Origin: Channallabes apus
Lineage: Eukaryota; Chordata; Actinopteri; Siluriformes; Clariidae
Length of the DNA stretch: 64,000 nucleotides
NCBI GenBank assembly: GCA_030522415.1
Contig: CM060121.1
Span: forward strand, 20,320,642-20,384,641
Reading direction: 5' to 3'
The notes below the pieces were generated by a model. The model worked only from the letters and a program-made list of their open reading frames with translations. It had not been told where the DNA came from and made no database searches. Numbering within the stretch: position 1 is the first letter of the stretch; each line of letters begins with the position of its first letter. Shown here in pieces: positions 1 to 12,573 of the stretch. The position numbers were made by a program, and so were the translations under genes.

Positions 1-1490
1 TCTGTGATATCACCCAGCATCCTATCCGCTGCTGAAATACAATATTTTGATTTATCAACTACTCAATAAGAACTTCTTGGTACTCGCTGCCCTGACTGAA
101 AGGAAGAAGCAATCAATATTTAAGCATAGTGCATGCTGGGAGCGTAGTGGCCCCAGTGCGGCCAGTTAGAGAAACAGAACGGGGCTGGCTCATTAAAACC
201 CACTGTAGTGTCACCGGTGCCTTCCATGGCACCTTTAGCATGAATGATTAATCCGCCTTGACTTTTATGTATCCCCCTGGATGCGCTTCATCGTAAGCTC
301 ATCAGTCCTACCTGATCTACTTTAATAATGCTGCCATTGCTGGATGAAACACTTTTAGTGTGACTAGCCAAGTGACAATTTAATACTGTATGCTCATGTG
401 GTGCCAAAAAAAAAACACATGCAGTAATTTATCAGCAAGCTATTAAAACATGATGAATAGTTCAGTATGAGTTAGAGTTGGTGTGTCATCTGTAGGTAGC
501 TTGCTTTGGCAGACTAATGCTGAGGGTATTTTAAAACAAAGATTTACACACTGAAACAATAGTTTACCTTATGTAGTACCTCATAAAAATGACACATGAC
601 TGAGAATATCTGCATTGTTGGAGAGTTGCGACAACAGTCACAGTATTTCGTTGATGAATAGTTGTTCTATGCAGTGTCAATTTGTACCTTCTTACTGTAC
701 CTACCAACCAAAGGCAACTGTTTCCGTCACAGTGCAAATCATGGGTTTCCATAAAAATCAATTAAGATGCAGCAAATAAATTTTTAACAATATGGTTCTA
801 TTATTCGTCTATTCGTCACTCTTGGTTAATTATAATGTTATCAATTCAAAATATATATTACAATATATTCACAATCATTAGGAATCCATTGATGCCCAGC
901 TTCACTGGAATCTTATGGCACATTCAAGACCACTGTATGTTGAATTGCAAAGATTAATGTTCATTGGAACAATCCCATAGAGACCCACTAAAGAGATGAG
1001 CCCATTTCCACCAAACTGTGTGTCTCTGAGCCAAGAACAACATGATGATGATACTAATCCAGCTTCCACGGAATGGTTCCATATCGGGGGGTTCCACGTC
1101 AATGACATGACGTGCTGTCAAACTACGTAGCTTGCCCTACTTTACTTTCCTCCTGGCAGTTGCATGGCCCTGGTGTACATGGAGATCGACTAGAGGTCCC
1201 CACCACTCACATCAACGTGGAGGACTAAAGGGGAAAACACTCTATCAACAGTGGTGGAGTGCCCACCACCAAGCATTGATATTTCTCCAAAAGAAAAAAA
1301 AGAGACTTCCTCTCTTCCTTTTCCAGTGTGGTTGGCCCAGCCCCAGAGGGACAGCACTGAAGAGGAAGCCAAAGGTGAGATAAACCCTTCCTCTGTCTCA
1401 GCAGTTTACTTAAGGTTACTACTCCCATCTGAAAAACTGTGCCAGATGCACGAAGTAGAGGCAGAGAATGGTGGTTAACCTTGACCCGCA
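1..1490. other. AT-rich intergenic sequence, nothing recognised
   Basis: I see no gene, RNA gene or bounded transposon here. Short open frames between about 1130 and 1490 overlap on both strands and resemble nothing I know. They look like chance frames or part of the degenerate retroelement that becomes recognisable just downstream. Confidence 0.5.
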
Positions 1491-1499
1491 TCGTCTTTC

Positions 1500-1960
1500 A
1501 TGATTCACGGTGGGCCCCATTACTATCATACTCAGAAAAGGGGTGAGCTGCAGGATCTCCTGGTGTTGCCACAAAATATAGTGGCCATTTTATCACACCT
1601 GGCACACTCTCACCCCCTCAGCAACCACCTGGAAGTGTGAAACATTATGGAGAAGATAAAAGGTTGCTGGCCTGAGTGCTAGAAAATCACTCCCCAAGCA
1701 GTCGGCCCACCATCCTACTTGTTCACCACATATCAGCATGTAGTTTGAGCATACTGAAACGGAGCTGGTCAGTCCGCTCCCAAAGACAATGAGGGGCCAC
1801 TCATAGGGGTAGATTATGCCATATTATCTCCCACTAAAGGCAACATCGAAAAACATTCCCAGGGATATGGTGTTTTCACTGGTCACTGACAAAAGCATCT
1901 CAAGCCTTTACCAGCTTCAAAACGTTCTAACTACTGTTTGGAAGAATACCATGAGTAGTA
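1500..1960 (+). pseudogene. Degenerate LTR-retrotransposon integrase fragment (Gypsy/ERV-like)
   Basis: Conceptual translation across several stops and frameshifts gives the spacing of an integrase zinc-finger region. Around 1590-1680 there is a HPLSNHLEV-like stretch followed by MEKIKGCWPEC, which matches the H-x-H part of the HHCC finger in Ty3/Gypsy and class I ERV integrases. Around 1790-1830 come LVS-LPKTMRGHS and a VDYA-like core. No frame stays open and I found no LTRs, so this is an old, truncated relic. The assignment to Gypsy rather than ERV is a guess from pattern similarity. Confidence 0.4.
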
Positions 1961-2079
1961 TATAAAATTTATATTAAATTAATTCATATTAAATAAAATT
2001 ATTAAATTGTAATGACCATGAGTAAATAATACTGTAAAGTAGGCAAGTCAGTACAGTACATTAAAGATATTTGCGAAAC

Positions 2080-2564
2080 ATTTATTTGATGGGATGTACT
2101 GTAAGATAAGTAATAGTTCACTTCAAAATCAAGTCTGTTTGTCTGATTGTTTGTGCACACATCACATAAAAACTACTAAACTAATTTTAATGGGGTTTCA
2201 CAGGTTTTCACAGGTATATTTGGCAGAGCTTGAGGTAACATATAAGATTTGTCTCACAAATGGCCCATGGGAAGAGAAGATATGCTACTTTGAAATTTAA
2301 ATGAAAAACACCTTTTTAAAAAAATCAACCTTGGAAAAATCATTAGTCCATTTCATATTTCAACATATGGTGTTGTACATTTTTACTATGCGCATATGAG
2401 TGTGCAATTGAAATCTACTTTAAAAACGTGACCTCACACCTTCATTCCACGCACTTTAGTTTATTCCAAAATTCAACAGATGGTGTTGTACTTTTTTCAA
2501 AACTCACTTTAAGTATGAGTATGCAATTAAATTCCACGTGAACGACGTTGCGGGCACATCTAGT
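2080..2564 (+). repeat. Dispersed repeat, possible Helitron-like 3' end
   Basis: The stretch resembles, in inverted orientation, 6720-7125 of the same window. Shared blocks include the GTTTGTCTGNTTGTTTGTGCAC segment, the GGCCCATGGGAAGA segment and repeated 'CAACAGATGGTGTTGTAC' phrases. It ends in TTGCGGGCACATCTAGT. A GC-rich stretch followed by CTAGT is the kind of terminus seen in Helitrons, but I cannot show the 5' TC end, so the class is uncertain. Confidence 0.4.
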
Positions 2565-2877
2565 GTATAGTAAATATTGTGTTCTTGTCTAAAATAGGTC
2601 TCTATGAGATGCATGCAAAATAGTAACATAGTAAGGTATTGTGAAAAGAAGGAGTAATGATATAAACACCTAAAAAGAATGCTGAATGGCGGGTAGAGAT
2701 GACTAATTCATGCTTAGCTAATTTAATATTTAAAATTCAATAAATTTTGTACAACATAGTTTCAACTTGTTAGAAATGTTAAACATAATATCAGACTTTT
2801 ACTTTGGACACTTATTTGAAGTGGTAGGTCTATATACCTACCCATCTATCATCCTATCCTGTCCGCCTACCTACCTA

Positions 2878-3408
2878 CACTACCGTTCGAAAGATTGGGA
2901 TCACTTGCATATTTCACTTGAATATTCACTTGAATATGTTCTACATTGTACAACAATACTGGGATTTCAAAACTATGAAATAACACGTATAGAATGAAAT
3001 AATTATATACCAACAACAACAGTCAGTTTTAAGACATGGAGGTCACCTTTCTGGAATAGTTCTTGTAGGAACAGTATTGTCAAGTGCATTTGCAAAACCC
3101 ATCAAGCACCAAGAAGTCACTGGCTCTCATGAAGACCTTCCCAGGAAGGTACAGTAAGACCAAACCTTACCTGAGAAGTTTATTTAAAGTTTCCAGCCAC
3201 AAAGATCACCAATTAACAGCACATCAGATTAGAGTCGTTATGAAGGCTTTACAGATCATGAGTAGAAGACACAGTACATCTCAACATTAACTGTTCATCA
3301 AAGAGATTATTGCATATTTTGGATGCCTTTAGCATTAGTTTACAGTGTAGAAAGAAATCAGGAGTGTCCATGGAGTTACAAAGCGATCCCAAACTTTTCA
3401 GAGGTAGG
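2878..3408 (+). mobile_element. Tc1-like element, internally deleted relic
   Basis: The left end reads CACTACCGTTCGAAAGATTGGG and the right end is its degenerate reverse complement (CCCAAACTTTTCAGAGGTAG). This is the terminal inverted repeat type of a very common fish Tc1 family. Between them, 3084-3290 translates to a fragment of the transposase DNA-binding region (PFSTKKSLALMKTFPGR-like, then LRSLFKVSSHKDHQLTAHQIR) and then breaks off. The catalytic DDE part is missing. It is a dead copy of about 530 bp instead of the usual ~1.6 kb. Confidence 0.6.
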
Positions 3409-3685
3409 GGTCACAGAAGATATGTCAGGGAGAATGAAAGTTATCATTACTTTTATAACACACATTTTACCAATACAAGAATATGGGCATGATGCCTCAA
3501 AAATGTAGAGCTCTCAAACTGAGCATATCATTACTATTTCTTTGGTCATAGAGACAACCAAAAACAACCACTATTTGTGCTGTTTTTTGCCTATGTTTAT
3601 TTATTTAAATTTTCTGCTCAGTCATGTTTGTATAGTTGGTTACAATGAAATACTGTCAAATTCAGTTAATCATATTGCCTAAGTC

Positions 3686-5735
3686 AGAGGTCAGAAACGT
3701 GCGCGTGTGGCTCCTCCATTCCTCTGCTGCAGCTCCCTGTGGTATTGGAAATAAATAATGAGTTTTATGGTAATCTTGGGGCATTAAAATAAAACGTGTT
3801 TAATTTTTTGCCGCTCAAAATATACGTCACAACCAGTGATGTGCGCCACCCACCAGCACATGATTTACAGTATTGAGCTTTTCGACTCTCGGTTTTTATT
3901 CAGGTTGACAGCTGACTGCACTCAGTACACACGCTAAAAGGATGACGGCACACAGACGCAGACGGTATTTCTGGTTTGCTGCAGGTGGATCATTTAAGTT
4001 CAGCTGTTTATTTCATAAATAGAAGGGGGATTTTGAGGACACTGAGTATTTTTTTAAAAGTAACCTTCAACTCAGCGTCTTTTTTACAAAGTTCAAAATG
4101 TTTTTGTTGCATGCAGAAATATGATTTTGTTTTCTAAGTTTCGCAGTTCATTGATTTCATAAATGCAAAATACTATATTTTTTCATACATAGCATGAAGG
4201 TAAAAAATTATATATGCAGTCTTTTTTTTTTTTTCATTTTAGATTAGGGTTTTGTGGCTCCCGGTGTTTTCTTTTCTAGAAAAAAATGTATGTCACTCTA
4301 TACTGCACAATCGTGAGTCCATAGTGGAAAAAAAAAAAAGTGGAACCATAGTGCAACAATAATGGTTTAACTTCGGCCCAAATGGAGCAGCGCTGCTCGA
4401 ATCACAAACCTGCGCGACCCACTGAGCAGCGCTGCGCGACTCTGACAGAAATAAACCGCGCCGACCATCAAATTACATTTTACCCCGCTGAGATGCGCAC
4501 GTACAAAACAGGCATGACATGGCGGAAACAATAATAAACAGTCCTGACATTTTAAATTGTTTTAAAATAAAAACACAGTGAGTCGCGCAGGTTTGTGATT
4601 CGAGCGGCGCTGCGCGATCCACCGGGCTGCGCAAATAAACCAGATCATCACTGCGCTATCCAGATAGTCGCGCTGCGCTGTATTTGCGCAGATATTTGGT
4701 TCAATCGGGTGCAGCGGTTACGTCCCACTTTTGATGTGTTTGGCTTCACATACACTTCGACAATGGAAGAAGACAGTGAGTTTGCTTACATGTGACGAAA
4801 CCAACAACGAGGAGATTGTAAAGAAAAAAGGTGCATCGTCTGTGTTGTGGAATTGGTTTGTGTATAAGAAAAGTGATACGAATGAGACGAACGTGATTTG
4901 CGAGGTACACAAGTGCACTGTTTTAACAAGTGGTGGAAACACGTCAAACCTTTTCTATCATCTGAAATCCAAGCATTCAAACGAATATGGCCAAAGTGAA
5001 AAAAAAATGCGGCAAACCTCAGCAATTCACAGTTTAAATAAAATTACATTATGTAAAACAGTTTTTGTGTTTGAATTTTTATTTATGTATTTTCAGATAC
5101 AAATTGCTATAGTGTGATAAAGCAATTGTGATTGTTATCGAGGTAGAAAATAGCTTCTCCTGTGATAGAAGATTTTGGTTATATCGCCCACCCCTAATGA
5201 AGCCTATGTTGAGCTTGGATTCATGGTGGGGGCAGAGGAGAGGCTCGTGTGTGCTTTGTGTCTTAAACCACTGGCAGCAGACCACATGAGACCCAAAAAA
5301 TTAGGAAGACACTTAGAGACAACACACTCCAGTCACTCCAGTCAGTTAATAATCCATTAGACTTCTTTCAAAGAAAGCTGGCAGAATACAGACAGCAGGA
5401 TAATCGCATGGTAAATCTGAATAAGTGGACAGCAAAGCACAAATGGCTTCATTCAAAGTTGGCCAGTGCAAAAAAACTACAAACGATTGTTGAGCAGCTA
5501 ATAAACATGAGGTCAATTATGCAATGACAAGTGACAACGTAAGCCTTTTATAACAATTGCACGTGTATTTTATCTGTTTTTAACTTGGTGTTGTTTGATC
5601 TTATTTGTTTAGAAATTGATATTTCAATAAACAGTAAACTTGGCCGATTTCGTTATTATTTTGTTGACAAGTGGGGCTTAAAAATTCGCTCACCCCCTTA
5701 AGTGGGGAATGACAGAAAAAGTTTGAGAACCACTG
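3686..5735. mobile_element. Composite of hAT-type transposon fossils
   Basis: The left part (3686-4290) has the CAGAGGTCAGAAACGTGCG and GTGGCTCCCGGTGTTTTCTTTTCT phrases of a zinc-finger hAT family. The right end, read on the minus strand from 5735, begins CAGTGGTTCTCAAACTTTTT, a common hAT terminus. In between lie two degenerate zinc-finger segments (annotated separately) and a GC-rich inverted repeat (4386-4424 against 4577-4615). No matching target duplication was found, so the boundaries are approximate and more than one element may be merged. Confidence 0.5.
4731..5526 (+). pseudogene. hAT transposase fossil: BED finger plus second zinc-finger segment
   Basis: Residues encoded at about 4830-5020 form a BED-type zinc finger: W-NWFVY, a cysteine pair, GGNTSNLFYHLK then H. 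BED fingers are the DNA-binding domain of hAT transposases and their ZBED derivatives. The second cysteine of the first pair is displaced (C-EVHK-C), so metal binding is probably lost. At 5175-5420 a second block reads AYVELGFMVGAEE, then C-ALC, then LGRHLETTH, then DFFQRKLAEYRQQDNRMV across a frameshift. This matches the N-terminal finger of ZBED5/SCAND3-like hAT proteins. The RNase-H-like catalytic core is absent. This is a broken fossil, possibly two different hAT families side by side. Confidence 0.55.
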
Positions 5736-8700
5736 CTGTACAGTATGTTTATTAAAGAAACAGCAAAAAGTTTTAAGTACTTGTACCAAGTAACATAACC
5801 GAAAACAAGCTTGAAAGAGATGTCTAAAGTGCCAACTGAAATACTCCTAAAATAGAATTCAAATAGGAAGGAACCTTGTTGTGACCTTGAAACTTTGAGA
5901 ATGTTTTTCTGAAATCTAATCAGTTTATCTGATGGAAACAATAACATTACATGAAAATTCTACAACCATCAACAAGAATCTTAGATGGACAGTTACCCCA
6001 ATAAAACATAATACCTCCACTACCTGGTGGAAAAGCATAATTATTAATAGAAACAGCTATTACTGTAACTATTAACTTTGAATAGGCTAAACCTGAATTT
6101 TTTTTTTAATTCTTTGAAATTACTCTGAAAACACAATATAGCCTGGTTTAAAACTAACATCTCATCTATATGTGTGGAATCAACTTTGAATGTCTTTTAG
6201 TTTCAGTGTAACAAAAACACTTTTGCTGATGCAGAGTTGATCTCCCCATGGAATTTGCATAAAAACCATACACTTGAAGTACATTTCTTTTGTTAATGAT
6301 AAATGGGAGAATCGCAATTAGGCCAATTTTGTAGCCAACAAGTATTACGAAGCTGTCTAAAAACGAAAAACTATTCCCAACAGATTCTTTTTACTAATTT
6401 TACCATTTTCTATTTTTTTTTCTATAAATGAGTTCAGCTTTTAATGGCAGTTAGATTCTTGTCTGCAAGCCATTTACACGATTTATGTTTACTCTTTAGG
6501 CAACCAAAGGTTTATGAAGATGGATACTGAGGCTAATGATGTTTGCAGAGAGCAGAATTTTTCTTTATGGTTTGATTGTATGAAAATCCTATCCATCTAC
6601 TTCAAGCAAGCAAAGATCAAGCAAAGGGCTTAACCACACGAGACCTGGACTGTGGTGACCTTTTTTTTTTTTTTTTTTAGAATTTCTCTTTAATAGCACC
6701 TGATATCTATAAATTTAAAAAGGTTTACCATAAGAAGTATATTTAAGAGTCGCCATTTGCGTGGAAATAAACACATTTTTAAAAACACCTCTGTTGAATT
6801 TTGGAATGGACTAAAATATTTAGTAACTTTCAAATGCACACTCATAAGCATGCATTAAAACATGTACAGTGCCATTTGTTGAATTTTGAGATGAACTAAT
6901 AATTTTTATGATATAAAAGGGTGTTTTCCATTAAAATTTTAAATTAGCACATAGTTTCTTCCCATGGGCCTGTGATATACAGTAGCTCTGCCAGATACTG
7001 TATGTGACACCCAATGAATCTTTTTGTTTTTACGTGATTCGTGCACAAACCAACAGACAAACAGACAGACAAAAATTCCAAAAACCATCTTGATATGTTC
7101 TATTACTTATCTGATCCCCCCCCCCACGCCAATTATTTTTTTCACAAATATCTTCAATGTGCAGACACGCATGATATTTTCCTGACAACTGTATTTAACT
7201 AAGCAAATAGTTAAGAGCCTTCATTGGACAATTGCTGCAGTGATTATTATGTTTCATCAGGCAACAAAATATTTAATCCTAACTGATACAGTGAGTAGCT
7301 TCTCATTTCTCAAACAACCATGTCAGCCGTTTAGAAGAACAACAAATTTACTGTAGTCATGGCAAAGATGTTACTCTGTTTTAGAAGGGTAAAATGATTC
7401 TCCTGCGTTAAGCAAACAATTAAGAAGATTGTGGAAATTACTTAAATTAGGGTTAAAAAAAAAAACTTTATTAAAAACTGTGAGAATAGTGGTGGACCAT
7501 AAACTTTGAGAAAGAAATGTGGTAAAAAAAAACTTGAATGCTCATGATTGGGGATCATCTAAACGTTTGGTGAAATCAAATTGTGAAAGCAAAGAGTAGG
7601 ACTGTCAATCATGTTTTATAGTAATATTTAGAGCATTTTAACATATCAATAACACATGCACGAGATAATGCAAGGGATGAGGACTACACAGTTATAACTT
7701 TAAGAAAACCACTTATTAGTGCGACTAATGGGGAAAAGATGCATCAATTTGCTTGAGAGAATAAAGAATGGACTGTGGAGCATTAGAAAAAGGTCATGTT
7801 GTCTGAAGAGACCAGACTGTTTTAGAGTAATGGGTGTATGAGGGTAAGAAGAGAGATGGATCTGGGGTTGCTTCACTTGGTCAGGACTAGGTTCAGCAAC
7901 GTTATACTGTATGGCTAAAAGAAAAAGCCAGCTGATCACCTGAACATACAGAATTACCAGGTTTTTCAATCAATAGATGTTTTTTCTTTCCTGGTGGCAC
8001 GGCTATATTCGAAAATATTACCAGCATTCATCAGAGTCAAATCCTGAAAGAGAGGTTCAGGAAGTATAATATCTCATTTTTACACATGGATTGACCGCCA
8101 CAGAGTGCAGACATTAAGCTCATTTAGAATGTTCTGGAGAAGACTTTACTCAGCGGTCTGACTCTCCCATCATCAATACAAGATCTTGATGAGAGAAATT
8201 AATGCAAGTCCTGCTTACTCCATCTTAAGCTAAAATTGTTATTTGTCAGCTGGGTAATGCTAGTGTTCTATGCTTGTCCTCTTTTCCTCACATCATGTAA
8301 CTTTGAAGTTCACTAGTTAGCTTAAAAACATGTATCGTGTAGCTTGTTTCAATGCTACTGTACGTAGCTACACTACTGTACATACTGTATGGCTGAAAGT
8401 TTGTTTACACCTTCCCCAATCAGTTCCCACAATGTAAAGATTTCCGGCAAGGTTTCAGACAAACTGGTTTCAGGATGAGGTGCACAATAAGGTTGACAAG
8501 TTTGGAGTATAAAACAGACATCAACCTCACTCCTTTGGGATGAACTTAAACAACATCTTCTCACCCAGTGTTTCTCAACCTCTTACGTGTTTGAATAGAC
8601 AAATTCTACAGTATGCTCCAAATGGAAAAAACCCAGCCTGAAATAATATAGAGGGAACGGTATTTTCAAAAGGGGCTTACTATAATAACATAAAGGAAAC

Positions 8701-8742
8701 TAAATCTGGAATGTAATGTTCCTAAAGCACATAAAGTTTGAT
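5736..8742. other. AT-rich intergenic DNA
   Basis: No gene is supported. It contains poly-T/poly-A runs (for example near 6661-6680) and the inverted partner of the 2080-2564 repeat. The open frames here are short and resemble nothing known. Confidence 0.5.
6720..7125 (-). repeat. Inverted copy of the dispersed repeat at 2080-2564
   Basis: Read on the minus strand it repeats blocks of 2080-2564: the GTTTGTCTGTCTGTTTGTTGG / GTGCACGAATCACGTAAAAAC region, the GGCCCATGGGAAGAAAC block, and the paired 'CAACAAATGGCACTGTAC' phrases. The copies have diverged considerably. The 3' CTAGT end seen at 2560-2564 is not obvious here. Confidence 0.4.
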
Positions 8743-9619
8743 GTTCTGGTTAGGGCTGCAACAACTAATCGATAAAATCGATAATTATCGATAATGAAAT
8801 TCGTTGTCAACGAATGCCGTTACCGATTAGTTGGGCTGGTCACGTTATGGAGGAGCGCGACCACAAGATGCACAAATACACACAGATACACAGTCGCTCG
8901 CGCAATGGAGTTTACAGGAAAAAGCCCGGCGCCCCAAGTCATCCAAGGTATGGGAGTAGTTTACATTAACTCTTCTTATCGGGTGTTAAAAGCGAGCGGT
9001 TTTCTGCCGGTCGTAGTGTCCAGTGAGCGCGGATGAAGCGCCGAGTGTTTTCTACACATACATAGGAGTCAGTGAGAGAGTTCACACGGGCTTTGGTGAC
9101 GTGCATTTGTCCGGCTGCGCGGTTATACAGGGCTAAAAAAAACGTTGCATGCAGCTTTTTCTCAGCGTTCAAATCCCAACAAACGTAAGGAAAACACTTC
9201 TAGTTCGTTTTCTTCACGTTCATTTTACACTTCGGAGGACCGGATATATCCCATGATCCTACACGCTATACACAGGGAAATGCGGGAAAAGGGCAAAATA
9301 AACCGAGTGAACCCAGTAGCGGCAATCTTTTTTTTCTCCCTACGTCGCCGTATTACGAGAATGTCTAGTATAGCAAAATGGTCTATTTATTTATTTATTT
9401 TACTATCATTTTTTTATTGAGACAACAAAAAAAAAGGATAAAATACACAAGAGGATCGAAATAATGTATAAACCGTGAAAAGGATGTAGTAGACACTTCA
9501 ATTAAAAATAATATAATAATCTAAAAATAAGTCTATTCTTCTTCTTAAATTGAATTAATTTAAGAGAATTTACAATTGAGGTCATTCTTAACAACTGAAT
9601 GTCAGTGTATTTTTTAACT

Positions 9620-9621
9620 CA

Positions 9622-9676
<55 letters not shown>
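9620..9676. repeat. (CT)n-(TA)n microsatellite
   Basis: CT repeats (9620-9639) pass directly into TA repeats (9640-9676). The Tc1 copy begins immediately after the last TA. Tc1 elements insert at TA, so the tract was a favourable target. Confidence 0.9.
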
Positions 9677-9679
<3 letters not shown>

Positions 9680-11279
9680 TGGTGTGAAGAACTATTTGCC
9701 CCCTTCCTGATTTCTTATTCTTTTTGTATGTTTGTCACACTTAAATGTTTCTGCTCAACAAAAACCGTTAACTATTAGTCAAAGATAACATAATTGAACA
9801 CAAAATGCAGTTTTTAAATGAAGGTTTACGTTATTAAGGGAGAAAAAAAACTCCAAATCTACATGGCCCTGTGTGAAAAAGTGATTGCCCCCCTTGTTAA
9901 AAAATAACTTAACTGTGGTTTATCACACCTGAGTTCAATTTCTGTAGTCACCCCCAGGCCTGATTACTGCCACACCTGTTTCAATCAAGAAATCACTTAA
10001 ATAGGAGCTACCTGACACAGAGAAGTAGACAAAAAGCACCTCAAAAGCTAGACATCATGCCAAGATCCAAAGAAATTCAGGAACAAAAGTAATTGAGATC
10101 TATCAGTCTGGTAAAGGTTATAAAGCCATTTCTAAAGCTTTGGGACTCCAGCGAACCACAGTGAGAGCCATTATCCACAAATGGCAAAAACATGGAACGG
10201 TGGTGAACCTTCCCAGGAGTGGCCGACCGACCAAAATTACCCCAAGAGCGCAGAGACAACTCATCTGAGAGGACACAAAAGATCCCAGGACAACATCTAA
10301 AGAACTGCAGGCCTCACTTGCCTCAATTAAGGTCAGTGTTCACGACGCCACCATAAGAAGGAGACTGGGCAAAAACGGCCTGCATGGCAGATTTCCAAGG
10401 CGCAAACCACTTTTAAGCAAAAAGAACATTAAGGCTCGTCTCAATTTTGCTAAAAAAAAACATCTCAATGATTGCCAAGGCTTTTGGGAAAATACCTTGT
10501 GGACCGACGAGACAAAAGTTGAACGTTTTGGAAGGTGCGTGTCCTGTTAAATCTGGCGTAAAAGTAACACAGCATTTCAGAAAAAGAACATCATACCATC
10601 AGTAAAATATGGTGGTGGTAGTTTGATGGTCTGGGGTTGTTTTGCTGCTTCAGGACCTGGAAGGCTTGCTGTGATAGATGGAACCATGAATTCTACTGTC
10701 TACCAAAAAATCCTGAAGGAGAATGTCCGGCCATCTGTTCATCAACTCAAGCTGAAGCGATCTTGGGTGCTGCAGCAGGACAATGACCCAAAACACACCA
10801 GCAAATCCACCTCTGAATGGCTGAAGAAAAACTAAATGAAGACTTTGGAGTGGCCTAGTCAAAGTCCTGACCTGAATCCTATTGAGATGTTGTGGCATGA
10901 CCTTAAAAAGGCGGTTCATGCTAGAAAACCCTCAAATAAAGTTGAATTACAACAATTCTGCAAAGATGAGTGGGCCAAAATTCCTCCAGAGCACTGTAAA
11001 AGACTCGTTGCAAGTTATTGCAAACGCTTGATTGCAGTTATTGCTGCTAAGGGTGGCCCAACCCGTTATTAGGTTCAGGGGGAAATTACTTTTTCACACA
11101 GGGCCATGTAGGTTTGGATTTTTTTTCTCCCTAAATAATAAAACCCCTCATTTAAAAACTGCATTTTGTGTTTACTTGTGTTATCTTTGACTAATACAGT
11201 AGTTAAATGTGTTTGATGATCAGAAACATGCAAAAGAATAAGAAATCAGGAGGGAGGCAAATAGTTTTTCACACCACTG
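9677..11279 (+). mobile_element. Tc1-like transposon with decayed transposase
   Basis: Terminal inverted repeats read CAGTGGTGTGAAGAACTATTT at the left and, reverse-complemented, CAGTGGTGTGAAAAACTATTT at the right. They extend about 200 bp, including GATAACATAATTGAACACAAAATGCAGTTTTTAAATG-type sequence in pieces on both sides. The left end follows a TA. On the right, TA repeats resume after a short stretch. At about 1.6 kb this is a full-length Tc1 size. The transposase inside is broken (separate entry). Confidence 0.85.
10057..11072 (+). pseudogene. Tc1 transposase, broken by frameshifts and stops
   Basis: The start (MPRSKEIQEQK) is followed after one frameshift by a paired helix-turn-helix region (IYQSGKGYKAISKALGLQ). 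The DDE core then follows: LWTDETKVERFG near 10500, MVWGCFAASGPGRLAVI near 10625, the QDNDPKHTSKSTSEWLKK block near 10780, and [18 protein letters not shown] near 10860. Stops interrupt the frame near 10090, 10267, 10549 and 10833. Catalytic Asp/Asp/Glu-type positions are still visible. The copy cannot make an intact transposase. Confidence 0.85.
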
Positions 11280-11289
11280 TCTATGTATG

Positions 11290-11293
<4 letters not shown>

Positions 11294-11355
<62 letters not shown>
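11294..11355. repeat. (TA)n microsatellite
   Basis: Uninterrupted TA repeats directly downstream of the Tc1 copy. Together with 9640-9676 they suggest a single TA tract split by the insertion. Confidence 0.9.
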
Positions 11356-11361
<6 letters not shown>

Positions 11362-11528
11362 TGTTAAAAACAAAAATGTTGATTTACATAAAATAAGGTT
11401 AAATAAAATTAAAGATAATTAAACTCTATGTGGCTATTGCATTTTTTAAAGTTTACTTTAAACATAAATAATACCCTGATTTATGGATTTATATAGTTAT
11501 ATATATATATAATGTATGTATGTACAGT

Positions 11529-11585
11529 AGATGGCAAGTTGACAGTGTTTGTTTATATATATATAAAACAGTCAACTTGCCATCT
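11529..11585. repeat. Short inverted repeat around a TA tract
   Basis: AGATGGCAAGTTGAC (11529-11543) is repeated as its exact reverse complement at 11571-11585, separated by a TA-rich loop. It could be a minute transposon derivative or a simple palindrome. No coding capacity. Confidence 0.6.
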
Positions 11586-11751
11586 GCAATTATTGTTAAA
11601 AACAAATCAAATGTTGGTATGGTTTTATACATAATTATAAGCAAAACACCAAATTAAAGAAGTGCTTATCCGATTAATAGATTAATCGAAACAATAATCG
11701 GCCAACTAATCGATTATCAAAATAATCGTTAGTTGCAGCCCTAGTTCTGGT

Positions 11752-12512
11752 GTATTTTTACTATAATTCCCCCAAAATCTTCACTCTGCAACAATTTCTA
11801 TTTTTTCTTAAAAACAACTGTTTGAAAATAGTGTTTTTCAATATAATATGGCTTTCTGCACAAAGGTATAAGATCAATAATCAAAGCAAGGCCAGAAATT
11901 AGTGACTATTTTTATTTTTTTTGCTTCATACTGTAGCTAACCATTTTTGTAGTTTGCATTGAAGCATTTCTTCAGGCTGAGTAATTTGATACACTTTATT
12001 TGTTTTGGTGCCTTCAGAAGCCACTTTGATAACTGTGCTCATCAATTTTTGATTGCACACTACTCCCATCTCTGAAGTGTAGCTGCCTCTGGAGCAGGTA
12101 GCTGAAGAAATTGACAGTAAAAAGAAGAAAGTAGCTTTGGAGCTTCAGCTCAGTTCTGCCTCCTCAGGATTTCAGTGCTCTCTAATTCCTGCCTGGAATT
12201 CTAAAATAGTTTTTTTTTTTTTTTAATGTCTAGCAAAGAAAATGCTTCCTTAACTTCGCTTGTCAAATAGGTCAGTGTTGTCTGGCCTATATTCCAGGAT
12301 TAAACTGTGAATTAACTGAGATAATTTATTATAATGACCTTACTTTCCCTGAATGCATGAATTTTCCTGGATAAAAACATAAAAATGACTCAACATGATT
12401 TTAAAATGGTGTGTTGTTGTTGTTATTTTTTTACATATGTATCACAAGTATAAATGTATTCTATGGAGCAAAATAATTCAGGTAATAAAAAAATATATGA
12501 ATAAAAGTAACA

Positions 12513-12573
<61 letters not shown>

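Larger units (their letters stand above)
8751..11743. mobile_element. hAT element, non-autonomous, interrupted by a Tc1 copy
   Basis: The ends are inverted repeats beginning TAGGGCTGCAAC and ending GTTGCAGCCCTA, with ATCGATTAGTTGGCC-like sub-terminal sequence on both sides. The element is flanked by a perfect 8-bp direct repeat GTTCTGGT (8743-8750 and 11744-11751), the target-site duplication length of the hAT superfamily. The inside has small open frames (8794-9036, 9145-9420) but no recognisable hAT transposase, so it is most likely a deletion derivative moved by an autonomous relative. A Tc1-like copy (9677-11279) sits in an internal TA microsatellite. Confidence 0.85.
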
